This document shows positions 6,227 to 15,763 of a DNA stretch of 17,868 nt, in pieces (the first letter of the stretch is position 1; each line of letters starts with the position of its first letter). The notes under the pieces were generated by a model that saw only the letters and a program-made list of their open reading frames with translations, did no database searches and was not told where the DNA came from. The position numbers and the translations under genes are program-made. The stretch comes from Ignavibacteriota bacterium (GTDB taxonomy: Bacteria > Bacteroidota > Ignavibacteria > UBA10030 > SZUA-254), in contig JACPVN010000190.1 in the NCBI GenBank assembly GCA_016191715.1, forward strand, positions 1-17,868, read 5' to 3'.

Positions 6227-9200
6227 ATGAAAAAGATAAGTATGATTATGAGAATTGCTTTGTTGCTTTTGTTGGTCATGGTTTGCAGTAGTGCGGTACA
6301 CGCGCAAGTTTGCGACCCGAAGTTCACTATTACAAATGTCATTCAGGTAAATGGCGCGGTGCTGATGGGAACCGGTGAGAACAAATCTGCCCTGACAGCA
6401 GGTGTGCAATCAGGATACGCGACAAAGAAACAGGCAACGAACAATATCGCAACAGGATTCTGGAGTTTCATGCTGTTAGAGCCGAAACCGCCCCTTGTCT
6501 ATGCAACCGATGGCGATGAACTTGATAAAGTCACTGTTCGATGGAATCTTGTGCGCGATCCCGATGGTCCTCCGGTAACAGGAGACCAAGTGACACTGTA
6601 CAAGAATGGAGTAGTGCTGGCAACTCCCAATGTGAATACAACTTCATATTTGGACTACAATGTTCAACCGGGACAACATTATGCGTACGCAGTAACATCT
6701 TCCAATACGATGGGTGAGAGCAGAACTCAATCTGATATAGGTTTTCTCAATCCCAACGGCATCGTTACGGGACACATCCAAACGAATATGATGTCGGCTG
6801 TGGAAGGAGTTGAGGTGCGACTCAATCCCATGCTCGGGAAAGCGCTCACGTTTGATGGCTCGAACGATTTCGTCGCGTTGAATGACAGCGCAGTGGATAA
6901 CCTCAGCGAGGGAACGATTGAAGCGTGGGTCTATCTCGGTGACAACACGGAAGAAACGATTCTCTCGAAACAGGAAGAAGGAGGAGAAGCGGATGCCGTT
7001 TTTTCCATCGGCTACTTTGCTGATGCGAACGGCGCGCCGCAACCCGGCGATGCAGGAAGAATCTATTTTCACGGACGCAACGGTGTGCAGGCGGCAAGCA
7101 GTTTCCGGTCACTGGAAATTTCCCGATGGTATCATCTCGCTGTAGTCTTTACCACGTCGAAGGCGCTGTTCTTCATTGATGGAAAAATGGATAACACCGT
7201 GTTCGGGAATTATTCCATTCCGCACAAAACCGACCCGGAGAATCCGACGTTCGTGAAATCAACCATTGGCGCATGGCGCGGATTGAATACCGGTTATTTC
7301 ACCGGCATCATGGATGACATACGGCTCTGGGATACCACCCGGACGGAGAAGGAACTTCGCCGCGACATGAAACGAATTCTTAACGGAGATGAACCGGGAT
7401 TGATTGGCTACTGGAAATTCGATGAAGGTATTGGCGAGGAATTGTTTGACGGAACAGCGAAGAACAAGGATGCAACGCTCTGCGGCGCAACGTTCTCGGA
7501 GTTCAAAGCGCCGGTCTATCATTCCGACTTCACCGACACGCTTGGCAACTATGCGATTCGTGGCGTGAACTACGGTCCTGGAAAAACCTTCTCGGCTATT
7601 CCATCGAAGGTTACCATCATCGGTCGGTCGCTCCAGTTTCACGGAGCGAACTACATCAACATACCGAACACGAATTCGCTCAACTCCTACCTTGAGACGA
7701 ATGAATTTACACTGGAGGGATGGATGAAGCCGATGAATATGACGGGACAAAAACCTGTTCTCAGTAAATATGAAGGGCAGTCAGGTTATCAGGTTTTCAT
7801 GGTGAACGGCGCGTTGAGGTTTTCATTGTTTATTGACGGTACGCAGTACAATCTCTCCACTCAGCTTGATTCAAATGTCTGGCGGCATGTTGCTTTGACC
7901 TTCAGCAATGCAAGCGGATTAGTATTGTACAAAGATGGCGAGATTGTTGAGACGCAATCAGTCTCCGGCAACATCAGCGCGGCAAATGCTTTGCTCCGCA
8001 TGGGGGATTTTTCCGGTTTCTTAGATGAAGTGCGGCTCTGGAAAACTGCCCGTACACAGTACGAAATTCAGCAGCAGATGTACAGTACTACACTTAACGC
8101 CTCGATGGAAACAAATCTTCTCGCATACTATCGTTTCAACGAAGGAGATGGAAACATTATTTCCGATGAAACAGTGAACGGGAACTCCGGTACCTTGTAC
8201 AACGCGGACAGCACTATCTGGAGTGAAGATATTCCGCTTGATGAAAAGTTCGAGCATACGTTTATGCCTGAAACGAGAAACGTTACACTCGGTGTAAACA
8301 GTCCGTTCGTAGATGATGTGGACTTCACCGACATCGCTCAGCTTTCTGTTACGGGATTTGTGAAGTATGAAGGAACAACTTGCTTTGCCGATAGTGTGGA
8401 AATCTTAGTGGATGGTGCGAGCGCAACTCCGCGCATTTATTCCACTTCGTCAGGGAAATTTATTGCCGAGTTTGAACCGGGCTCTACCCATCGGTTAAGC
8501 GCAAGGAAAGGAAATCACGAATTTATTCCGCCGTTCCTTGATGTTTTCAATATCAGTCAGCCGATAGTGCTGAAACAACAGTTTCAAGACAAGACAAAGC
8601 GTAAACTTACAGGCAGTGTAGTAGGTGGAACATGCAGTTACCCTATTGGTTCCTCTTCACGTGTGAGAGTGCAGAGTATTAGCGGGTGCATTGATACAAT
8701 GGTTTGGATGAATCCTGCCGGTTCGTTTTCATTAGAGAACTTACCACCGCTCCGGTACTTCGTTACTGCCGCGCATGATGAAGCGAGCATCAGCGCGCAG
8801 TTGGAACAGCAGGGGAAGCAACTCTCCCTGATTGAAACAAACGATGTTGCTAACTTTATGTATCGTGCGCCGATGCAGGTAGAAGTGTCCGGCTTCCCGG
8901 TCAATTCATGTGGTGAACGGATATTGAAACAGATGAAGGAATATGAGTTGACGATAAAAACGTTTGAGCAATACACAAACGGGACGGAGTTCTTCGAGTG
9001 TTTGGTTGATACAGGAACACTGTCAATCACAAACAACATCAACGACCTCACACCTCCGAAACAAATTCCGTTCAAGCAAGGCATTGCGAAAGATAAAATC
9101 TTTCCGGGAATGGCAAACATTCTCGGCGGCGGTCCGCATCCGTATGGAAAGAATTATCATGTCGTGGCGACTGATGCGTTGAACAGAACTGCGGCACTGG

Positions 9201-12200
9201 AAGAGTGGGCTGTTGTTCTCGGCATCAGGGCGAGACAAAACGTTTTTGCGACAAAAACTCCCGGCATCCCGTTCTTAATACTTCATGACCCTCCTGGGGA
9301 TGCGAGTTATTCATACATGGAAGAATCAAAATCATTCACAACCTCGTTTTCCCTTGAGATAGAACGGTCGGATGAGTCCGGTGGGAATATCATGTATCAT
9401 TTAGGTCCGGATTTCACCTTCGATGTGGGTTTTTTTTTCTCGACGGAAACCGAGATTGATGTCACCGCCGACATCGGCGTTAACATCTCGAGAACAGACG
9501 CCACAAAAACAGAGCACTCGAGGACATATACATTTAGTACCACTCAACACTTTTCAACAAACGACGCCGATGTAGTAGTAGGGTCGAGCGGCGATGTCTA
9601 TATTGGGGGGGCAATGAATATTCTGTATGGCGTTTCTGATGTATTAAAGTTTAATGAAACAACGTGTTCGTTCTCTCGCGATTCCACAGTCGTTGCCTCT
9701 CCGAATGGGTTTGCTACAACGTTTATTTACACGGAGGACCATATTATCAACAATGTGATTCCTTCATTGTATGCTCTTGGTGATTCCGGGTCGGCAAAAT
9801 CATGGGAAGGATTTATCGCCACGAATGCGCGGAATAAAGCCAATGCCCTCTTTCAGGAAAATATCTCATTCAGCGCGCTGGCGCCGTATGAATCGTCCAC
9901 CTCCTCCGAAACAACGTTCACTTCATCAACAAGTATCAGCATAGAAATGAATGATGAAATAACCGGACAGTTTGGTTTCACAATTAATGGAATGGGTGAA
10001 GAAGGTGGCTTTAATATCAAGACGAATTATATCCAAAATGAAACCGTTGCATCGGAAGAATCCCGTGCCGTCACTGTCGGATATATGTTGAGCGATGATG
10101 ACCAAGGGGACTACTTCTCTGTTGATGTGAAAAAAGACAAAGTGTATGGGACGCCTGTTTTTAAGACTGTCAGCGGAGTCAGCAGTTGCCCGCACGAAGA
10201 CAGCACACAGGCGCGGGATGGTGCATTTTTAAATATCAGTCCAGCACAGCAGGTGAATGTTCCGCCGGACCAACCGGCAGTGTTTACACTCCTGCTCGGA
10301 AATACGAGCGAGTCGGGTGAAGCGCGGGAATACAAACTCAGTGTTGAGCAAACAAGCAATCCTGACGGCGCAATCATTGCTGTGAACGGCGTTGTGATTG
10401 AAGATGCAATTTCGTTCGAGATTCCCGCAGGACAACAAGTGCCGGTTACTCTGACAGTCAGCAAGGGACCGACTGCGTATGTGTATAATGGTTTGGAAAT
10501 GACATTCGAGTCTGCGTGCGACGCGAACATCAGTCAGACTGTGCAGTTCTCCGTTCAGTTCCATCAATCGTGCAGTGAAATTGCTCTCGAAGTTGTTGAC
10601 CAAAGTTCGCTTGAGCCGTGGCTCATTAACAAAGCAATGTATGATACGATGTTTGTGAAGATGTTCAACTATGCGCGCGAGGAATCGAACTTTGATTTGG
10701 TGCGATTGCAATTCCGTCCGAAAGGTTCTGTTGTCAATGCTCAGGTGGTGAACGGAAAAATGATTCTTGACAAAGAAATGTTTGAACCGCTCGGTACGAA
10801 ACCAAAATCTCAACAAACTGTTTCGACGTTAGTGAACAAGAAAGGAAAAGGTGAACAGGAAACAGAGTCGAACATGGATGCATGGATTACCATCCGTGAA
10901 ATCCTGAAGGATAGTTTGCCTGCGTATCCGACTACGTATGTTATTGTTCCCTGGGATGTCCGCTTCCTTGCTGACGGAGATTATGAGTTACGTGCAATTG
11001 CACAATGTCTTGGCGACCCGATAGTCAATGTTTCAACCTATCTTCCCGGTTTGATTGACCGGACTCCACCGCAAGTCTTTGGCGTGCCGGAACCCGGCGA
11101 CGGAATGTATCAGCCCGGAGATAATATTTCCATCATGTTCAATGAACATATTGATTGCAGTATTCTCCATCCGTTGAACAATGTCAAATTGTTCAATGCG
11201 CAGACGGCTCTTGAAATAGATAAGAACGTCTATTGTTTCGAGAATCAGGTCATCATTACTCCCAACATTCAGACGCGATTCATTGAGAACCAAACGCTCC
11301 GAGCAAAGTTGATTGGAGTGACGGATGTGTACGGCAACGCCCGTGATGAAACCATCGAATGGGAATTCTTCGTTGACCAAAATCCGATGCGATGGGATAA
11401 TGCCGCCATCAGTCTCGTCATTCAGGAAAATCAAGGCACAACGTTTAGCCGTCAGATTGTGAACACCGGCGGCTCGGCGATGAGTTTTGATATGATTGAC
11501 TTGCCTGCATGGCTCACTGCAACACCGATGACAGGTTACATTACTCCCGGTCAAACACAGGAAGTAACATTTACTGTCAGTCCGCAATTGGGCGGCGGCG
11601 TGTATAAAGACACCACGTTCGCGGCGACAGTACAGGGCGATGAGCCATTGCTTGTTGACCTTCGCGTATTGTGTCCGGCGCGTGCGTGGTCAATTGATCC
11701 GTCGGAGTTTCAATACTCGATGACAATTACCGCGAAGTTGTTTGTTGATGATGTACTTTCGGAAGATACGTATGATAAGGTAGCAGCATTTGTCGGAGAC
11801 GAAGTCCGCGGCATCGGGAATGTTGAATATGTCCCCGAACTTGAAACGTACGAACTGTTCCTCACCATCTATAGCAATCAGACAAATGGTGAAGCGCTCT
11901 CGTTCAAGATTCTTGATGCTTCAACCTGCCGCGAACTTGGACAGATTGTTGAGCAATATAATTTCATCGCGAATACCGTATTCGGTACGCCGCTTGTTCC
12001 CGTAACGATTTCAACGACGACGCAAATTGTTCAGCAGTTCAGGTTACCGCGCGGATGGACATGGTTCTCGCTGAATACGGTTGCAACGAGCATGTCCACG
12101 AACTCTGTGCTTGGTTCGCTCTCGGCGGAAAGCGGAGACATTGTGAAAAGTCAAACGACATTTTCACAGTTTACTCCGTCGCTCGGCTGGGTTGGAACGT

Positions 12201-13246
12201 TAAGCGCCTTCAACAATAAATCCATGTATCAAATCAAATTGGGCAAAGTTGACACGATGCTCACCATCGGTTCTCCGGTGAATGTTTTCCGGGATACTAT
12301 TCCGGTTGTTATTGGATGGAACTGGATAAGTTATCAACCGCAAGTGAGCATGAGTGTGAACTACGCGTTGCAATCTCTTCAACCGCTTAACGGCGATGTT
12401 GTGAAAAGTCAGTTTGCGTATGCACAGTATGTTGGCGGCATCGGCTGGGTGGGAAGTCTTGATTACATGAATCCAAAACTCGGCTATCTGTTAAAGACAG
12501 CAAGTACCGGACGATTGATGTATCCTGCCGGATTACCGTTGGTTCATCCGATGGCGAAGGAAAAAATATCAGATGAACCTTCGATGTTGGTTGTACAGAA
12601 TCCTCCGGAAGGTTGGGCTATTGACCCGCATGACTTCCGGTACACGATGAATATAACTGCCATCATTTCAAAGTCCGACGTTGATTCGCTTGATATTGTT
12701 GCCGCGTTTGTTGATGGTGAATGTCGCGGAATTGTTCCCGCGTTGTACATCGAACCGTTGCAGAAATATTATTTCTTCCTCACAACATACAGTAATACAT
12801 CAGCCGGAGAACAGGTTGAGTTCAGGTTTTACGATGCAAGTGAAAGCAAGATGTATAATCTTGTTGAACGAATTACATTCTCTTCTGATGCTGTGCATGG
12901 AGAAATTGAATCGCCGTTCGAGTTCACATTGTCTCCGTTATTTGCCGGTGGTGAAGTTGTTTTACCGACAGAATTCGGTTTGAGTCAAAACTATCCAAAT
13001 CCGTTCAACCCTTCAACCGTTATTCGTTATCAGTTACCGGTTGATTCGTGGGTAACACTGAAAGTGTATAATGTACTTGGTGAGGAAGTCGCCACACTTG
13101 TTGAGGGGTTACAGGTTGCGGGTTATCGGTTACAGGAATGGAATGCAACAGATAACAACAGCAAACCGTTGTCATCAGGGATTTACTTCTATAAGATGAA
13201 TGCAGGATCGTTTTCTGATACGAAGAAGTTGATGCTGTTGAGATGA
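6227..13246 (+). CDS. Giant secreted multidomain LamG protein with T9SS sorting domain
   Basis: 2339 residues from ATG 6227, which has AAAGG 7 nt upstream and opens a clean signal peptide (MKKISMIMRIALLLLLVMV, cut near HAQ). An in-frame ATG at 6212 lacks such a site. Domains in order: Fn3-like about 100-170; LamG 1 about 205-418 (ALTFDGSNDFVALN ... GYWKFDEG); LamG 2 about 467-658 (SLQFHGANYINIP ... AYYRFNEG); two carboxypeptidase-regulatory-like folds about 705-878; an unrecognised Ser/Thr-rich beta region about 950-1335; an Ig-like domain about 1612-1720 (DRTPPQVFGVPEPGDG); a BACON-like domain about 1723-1815 (LPAWLTATPMTGYITPG). A duplicated domain follows (about 1820-1932 and 2128-2242) around a doublet of a 'GW.W.S' repeat (1942-2107). 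A T9SS type-A tail starts near residue 2253 (YPNPFNPST ... KKLMLLR). It is probably cell-surface and binding rather than enzymatic, as no catalytic motif is seen. It is likely co-transcribed with the S74 gene. Confidence 0.9.
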   Translation: MKKISMIMRIALLLLLVMVCSSAVHAQVCDPKFTITNVIQVNGAVLMGTGENKSALTAGVQSGYATKKQATNNIATGFWSFMLLEPKPPLVYATDGDELDKVTVRWNLVRDPDGPPVTGDQVTLYKNGVVLATPNVNTTSYLDYNVQPGQHYAYAVTSSNTMGESRTQSDIGFLNPNGIVTGHIQTNMMSAVEGVEVRLNPMLGKALTFDGSNDFVALNDSAVDNLSEGTIEAWVYLGDNTEETILSKQEEGGEADAVFSIGYFADANGAPQPGDAGRIYFHGRNGVQAASSFRSLEISRWYHLAVVFTTSKALFFIDGKMDNTVFGNYSIPHKTDPENPTFVKSTIGAWRGLNTGYFTGIMDDIRLWDTTRTEKELRRDMKRILNGDEPGLIGYWKFDEGIGEELFDGTAKNKDATLCGATFSEFKAPVYHSDFTDTLGNYAIRGVNYGPGKTFSAIPSKVTIIGRSLQFHGANYINIPNTNSLNSYLETNEFTLEGWMKPMNMTGQKPVLSKYEGQSGYQVFMVNGALRFSLFIDGTQYNLSTQLDSNVWRHVALTFSNASGLVLYKDGEIVETQSVSGNISAANALLRMGDFSGFLDEVRLWKTARTQYEIQQQMYSTTLNASMETNLLAYYRFNEGDGNIISDETVNGNSGTLYNADSTIWSEDIPLDEKFEHTFMPETRNVTLGVNSPFVDDVDFTDIAQLSVTGFVKYEGTTCFADSVEILVDGASATPRIYSTSSGKFIAEFEPGSTHRLSARKGNHEFIPPFLDVFNISQPIVLKQQFQDKTKRKLTGSVVGGTCSYPIGSSSRVRVQSISGCIDTMVWMNPAGSFSLENLPPLRYFVTAAHDEASISAQLEQQGKQLSLIETNDVANFMYRAPMQVEVSGFPVNSCGERILKQMKEYELTIKTFEQYTNGTEFFECLVDTGTLSITNNINDLTPPKQIPFKQGIAKDKIFPGMANILGGGPHPYGKNYHVVATDALNRTAALEEWAVVLGIRARQNVFATKTPGIPFLILHDPPGDASYSYMEESKSFTTSFSLEIERSDESGGNIMYHLGPDFTFDVGFFFSTETEIDVTADIGVNISRTDATKTEHSRTYTFSTTQHFSTNDADVVVGSSGDVYIGGAMNILYGVSDVLKFNETTCSFSRDSTVVASPNGFATTFIYTEDHIINNVIPSLYALGDSGSAKSWEGFIATNARNKANALFQENISFSALAPYESSTSSETTFTSSTSISIEMNDEITGQFGFTINGMGEEGGFNIKTNYIQNETVASEESRAVTVGYMLSDDDQGDYFSVDVKKDKVYGTPVFKTVSGVSSCPHEDSTQARDGAFLNISPAQQVNVPPDQPAVFTLLLGNTSESGEAREYKLSVEQTSNPDGAIIAVNGVVIEDAISFEIPAGQQVPVTLTVSKGPTAYVYNGLEMTFESACDANISQTVQFSVQFHQSCSEIALEVVDQSSLEPWLINKAMYDTMFVKMFNYAREESNFDLVRLQFRPKGSVVNAQVVNGKMILDKEMFEPLGTKPKSQQTVSTLVNKKGKGEQETESNMDAWITIREILKDSLPAYPTTYVIVPWDVRFLADGDYELRAIAQCLGDPIVNVSTYLPGLIDRTPPQVFGVPEPGDGMYQPGDNISIMFNEHIDCSILHPLNNVKLFNAQTALEIDKNVYCFENQVIITPNIQTRFIENQTLRAKLIGVTDVYGNARDETIEWEFFVDQNPMRWDNAAISLVIQENQGTTFSRQIVNTGGSAMSFDMIDLPAWLTATPMTGYITPGQTQEVTFTVSPQLGGGVYKDTTFAATVQGDEPLLVDLRVLCPARAWSIDPSEFQYSMTITAKLFVDDVLSEDTYDKVAAFVGDEVRGIGNVEYVPELETYELFLTIYSNQTNGEALSFKILDASTCRELGQIVEQYNFIANTVFGTPLVPVTISTTTQIVQQFRLPRGWTWFSLNTVATSMSTNSVLGSLSAESGDIVKSQTTFSQFTPSLGWVGTLSAFNNKSMYQIKLGKVDTMLTIGSPVNVFRDTIPVVIGWNWISYQPQVSMSVNYALQSLQPLNGDVVKSQFAYAQYVGGIGWVGSLDYMNPKLGYLLKTASTGRLMYPAGLPLVHPMAKEKISDEPSMLVVQNPPEGWAIDPHDFRYTMNITAIISKSDVDSLDIVAAFVDGECRGIVPALYIEPLQKYYFFLTTYSNTSAGEQVEFRFYDASESKMYNLVERITFSSDAVHGEIESPFEFTLSPLFAGGEVVLPTEFGLSQNYPNPFNPSTVIRYQLPVDSWVTLKVYNVLGEEVATLVEGLQVAGYRLQEWNATDNNSKPLSSGIYFYKMNAGSFSDTKKLMLLR
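11685..12950 (+). repeat. Nested internal duplications near the C-terminus of the giant protein
   Basis: Domain X occurs at about 11685-12020 (SIDPSEFQYSMTITA ... AAFVGDEVRGI ... LFLTIYSNQT) and again at about 12610-12950 (AIDPHDFRYTMNITA ... AAFVDGECRGI ... FFLTTYSNTS). Between them, a second unit is repeated twice in tandem, at about 12050-12290 (GWTWFSLNT ... GDIVKSQTTFSQF ... GWVGTL) and about 12310-12540 (GWNWISYQP ... GDVVKSQFAYAQY ... GWVGSL). The order is X-Y-Y-X. The similarity is clear at protein level but low at DNA level, so these are old duplications. Confidence 0.8.
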
Positions 13247-13256
13247 TTTCATTTAT

Positions 13257-13276
13257 CAGTCAGTTGAAACTGACTG
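13257..13276 (+). terminator. Hairpin after the giant gene
   Basis: CAGTCAGT (13257-13264) and ACTGACTG (13269-13276) form a perfect 8-bp stem with a TGAA tetraloop, 10 nt past the stop codon. The following GAGTTGTTGTG is only moderately U-rich. It is probably the terminator of the S74/giant-protein unit. Confidence 0.55.
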
Positions 13277-13289
13277 GAGTTGTTGTGTC

Positions 13290-13366
13290 AGTGCCACTCA
13301 CTTACATCTTATGATATTCAAATCGTTCGGGTTTGTACGATTCTACAAGGAAAAGTGAGTGGCACT
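13290..13366. repeat. 77-bp dyad element 1, upstream of the kinase
   Basis: AGTGCCACTCACTT (13290-13303) is perfectly complementary to AAGTGAGTGGCACT (13353-13366) across 49 nt, which contain a further small dyad, AATCGT (13321-13326) with ACGATT (13337-13342). A related 78-bp element lies at 16419-16496. The element ends 45 nt before the kinase ATG at 13412, so it is either in the promoter/leader or a small mobile repeat. A TTG-started reading through it gives no sensible protein, which supports the later kinase start. Confidence 0.7.
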
Positions 13367-13411
13367 TTGATTTTACCGATTGTTCTTTTATTTTGCCAGT
13401 CACAGTTTACC

Positions 13412-15763
13412 ATGATTTATCAATTACGTTCTCATTCATGTACAATTATTTTTGTTTTTTTAATAGGGTTTCTGTTTGCAGAAATCCTGTTAGGACAACG
13501 CTCTGATTCAGTTTGGAGGAAACAATCCTCACCACGCTCTCAGGAAGAAAACGCTTTTCCATTTGTCTCTTATTTTGAACCACGTACTGCGCTTCCCGGA
13601 GAAAACATTCTCATCGTTGGTAAGAATTTCAATTCCATCCCCGAAAAGAACAGAGTGGATTTCGGAGGAGTATTGGGTAACGTGGTCTCTGTTTCAAGCG
13701 GACAGGAAACGCTTGTTGTACGTGTTCCGTTTGGGGCGATGTTGGCGCCGGTGTCAGTTCACTCTGAAAAATTTTCTGCCGTTTCTCCTGTTCCATTTCT
13801 TCCCCGTTCAACGTATTCATGGATAAATGATTCATCGGTGTTCGGAGATATTGAGAGGGTACTGTTAGAAAAAAGTCCGAACGGAATCGCATCGGGAGAT
13901 TTAGATGGAGACGGTAACCGCGAAGTGGTGTTGACGTATCGCGGGCAATTGAAGTTTTCGATTTTTAAATATCGAACGGGAGAAAGCGGAGATAAGACTA
14001 GTCAAATAGAGGAATTGCAGGATGTAACGCTTCCCTTTCGTTGTGTGGATGTCTTGCTGAATGATATTGACTGCGACGGTCGTTTAGATATTGTGACGAT
14101 TCATCATTGGTACAATCCCGAACGCACGGAAAATAATCTCTCTGTCTTCAGAAATCTTGGCGTTGGAAAACAGGTAGACACGATAATATTTGCCGCGCCG
14201 GTACTCGTCAGTGTGCCGCCAATCGTTGAAAGAGCTATTGTGTCCGATATTGATGTGGACGGAAAACCGGATTTCGTTGTTTTGAGTAAGTATGAGAAGA
14301 CAATTTCCTTTCTCCGAAACATTTCCGTCAACGGGAGTTCGGAAATTCAATTTGATACTGCAGTTCGTCTTCCGTTTGTCTCTCAGATTCCGACGTTCGA
14401 AGTTTCAGATATGGATGGCGACAGAAAACCGGAACTTATAGCGCCGGTGTACAACGAAAACAGAGTAGAAATTTGGAAGAACAACTCACTTCCGGGAAAA
14501 ATTGATACCAATTCATTTATCAAAATACGATCTCTCCCCGTTCTGTCGAAACCATCCGCTGTGACCGCCGCGGATTTGAACGGCGACGGAATCAAAGAAC
14601 TCCTTGTGGGAAGCGAAGAGACAACTTCGCTGATAGTATTTCAATCGAGTGTTGCGGAACGATTTCAATTTCGTGAGGCGGGAAATGTTTCGCTCGCCGG
14701 GTATCCCGTTCCTCCTCTTTTCGTTTACGATGCGAACTCCGATGGGAAACCGGATATAATTTGCTTGCTATTCCATCTTTCTGAGAATAAACAAAAACGG
14801 TACTACATCACTTTGTTACAGTCCGTTTCCGTCTCAGAACGGTTCGCGTTCAGGATTGTCCTTGAAACACCGGAACGAATCGGCAGGTCGAATATCGCCA
14901 TTGCCGATATTGATAACGATTCGAAAATTGATTTCCTCCGTGCTGAACGTGAAAACAGAAATCTTACAATCTATCGTCAACTTGGTCCGTATAAGATCAA
15001 TTGGCTATTATATGGCGTGGTTGGAATCGGAGTGGTGCTTTTTGTTGGTGGAGGCACGTTGGTGTGGAAAGTTACCTGGTATAAACGAAGAGAACAACGT
15101 CAGATGGAATTTTCCCGCCGCCTCATCGAACAGCAGGAACAGGAACGGAAACGCATTGCCGCCGAGATGCATGACAGCATTTCCCAATCTATCCTTGCGA
15201 TAAAAAACATCGCGTACCTTGGTAAAGATGGAGCCAATGACCAGGAGAAATCCGCTTCTTTGTTCCGGAAAATTTCAAGTCTGAGTGTCAGTACCATTGA
15301 AGAACTGAGAACCATCATGCAAAATCTCCGTCCTGTCTATTTGGACCGTTTGGGATTGACGGAGTCTATTCGTGTTGTCACTTCACAACTTGCAGAAGTA
15401 GCCGGAATAACTGCCGAAATACAGTTAGAAAATATTGATGCCTGCATCAAGCCGGGATTGGAGATCAACATCTTTCGCATTGTGCAGGAAAGTCTGAATA
15501 ACATTATCAAACATGCAGAGGCAACGAGGATTTCAATCATTGGTATCAAAGAGAAACGGAATTTTTTCCTGATGATTGAAGACAACGGAAAAGGCTTTGA
15601 ACAGCGGGAAACAACTAAAACAGGAAAGCGTGTAAGTTTTGGTTTGTCGGGAATCCAAGAGCGGGCGCGAATTCTGAGCGGCTCCGTTGTTGTAAAATCC
15701 GTTCCGGGAAAAGGGACAACAATAACGATTTCCATTCCATTGAATGAGAAAGCACAAGCATGA
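13412..15763 (+). CDS. Sensor histidine kinase with TIG and seven FG-GAP/VCBS motifs
   Basis: 783 residues from ATG 13412, chosen because it opens a signal sequence (TIIFVFLIGFLFAEILL) and lies after the dyad element; no clear Shine-Dalgarno is seen. Residues about 50-130 are an IPT/TIG fold (YFEPRTALPGENILIVGKNF). Residues about 150-520 carry seven Asp-rich loops (DLDGDGNRE, DIDCDGRLD, DIDVDGKPD, DMDGDRKPE, DLNGDGIKE, DANSDGKPD, DIDNDSKID), as in seven-bladed integrin-type FG-GAP propellers that bind calcium. One membrane helix (about 531-553) leads to a HisKA_3 dimerisation domain with H587 in RIAAEMHDSISQ. A HATPase_c domain follows, with the N box near 695-701 (NNIIKH), EDNGKGF near 722 and a GLSGIQERA ... 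GKGTTITI end. It is a NarX/DesK-class membrane kinase with a periplasmic sensor of unknown ligand. Its stop overlaps the next gene by 4 bp (ATGA), so the next gene is almost certainly its partner regulator. Confidence 0.9.
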   Translation: MIYQLRSHSCTIIFVFLIGFLFAEILLGQRSDSVWRKQSSPRSQEENAFPFVSYFEPRTALPGENILIVGKNFNSIPEKNRVDFGGVLGNVVSVSSGQETLVVRVPFGAMLAPVSVHSEKFSAVSPVPFLPRSTYSWINDSSVFGDIERVLLEKSPNGIASGDLDGDGNREVVLTYRGQLKFSIFKYRTGESGDKTSQIEELQDVTLPFRCVDVLLNDIDCDGRLDIVTIHHWYNPERTENNLSVFRNLGVGKQVDTIIFAAPVLVSVPPIVERAIVSDIDVDGKPDFVVLSKYEKTISFLRNISVNGSSEIQFDTAVRLPFVSQIPTFEVSDMDGDRKPELIAPVYNENRVEIWKNNSLPGKIDTNSFIKIRSLPVLSKPSAVTAADLNGDGIKELLVGSEETTSLIVFQSSVAERFQFREAGNVSLAGYPVPPLFVYDANSDGKPDIICLLFHLSENKQKRYYITLLQSVSVSERFAFRIVLETPERIGRSNIAIADIDNDSKIDFLRAERENRNLTIYRQLGPYKINWLLYGVVGIGVVLFVGGGTLVWKVTWYKRREQRQMEFSRRLIEQQEQERKRIAAEMHDSISQSILAIKNIAYLGKDGANDQEKSASLFRKISSLSVSTIEELRTIMQNLRPVYLDRLGLTESIRVVTSQLAEVAGITAEIQLENIDACIKPGLEINIFRIVQESLNNIIKHAEATRISIIGIKEKRNFFLMIEDNGKGFEQRETTKTGKRVSFGLSGIQERARILSGSVVVKSVPGKGTTITISIPLNEKAQA

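Noticed and set aside
9430..9611. Homopolymers T9 (9430-9438) and G7 (9605-9611) inside the giant gene as phase-variation switches.
   Set aside because: Both are in frame and short, lie mid-gene, and nothing links them to switching; they may equally be sites of sequencing error.
10229..10816. Long antisense reading frames inside the giant gene (for example 10229-10816 and 11033-11587).
   Set aside because: They lie opposite a strongly supported coding frame, have compositions expected from its reverse complement, and show no domain, signal peptide or ribosome site.
13081..13140. Short direct repeats GGTTACAGG around 13109-13137 as a recombination site.
   Set aside because: They encode the ordinary GLQVAGYRLQEW strand of the T9SS tail and are too short to call.
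13280..13411. A TTG-started N-terminal extension of the kinase by 44 residues.
   Set aside because: It runs through the 77-bp dyad element, gives a Cys-rich sequence with no family look, and would bury the signal sequence that begins at ATG 13412.
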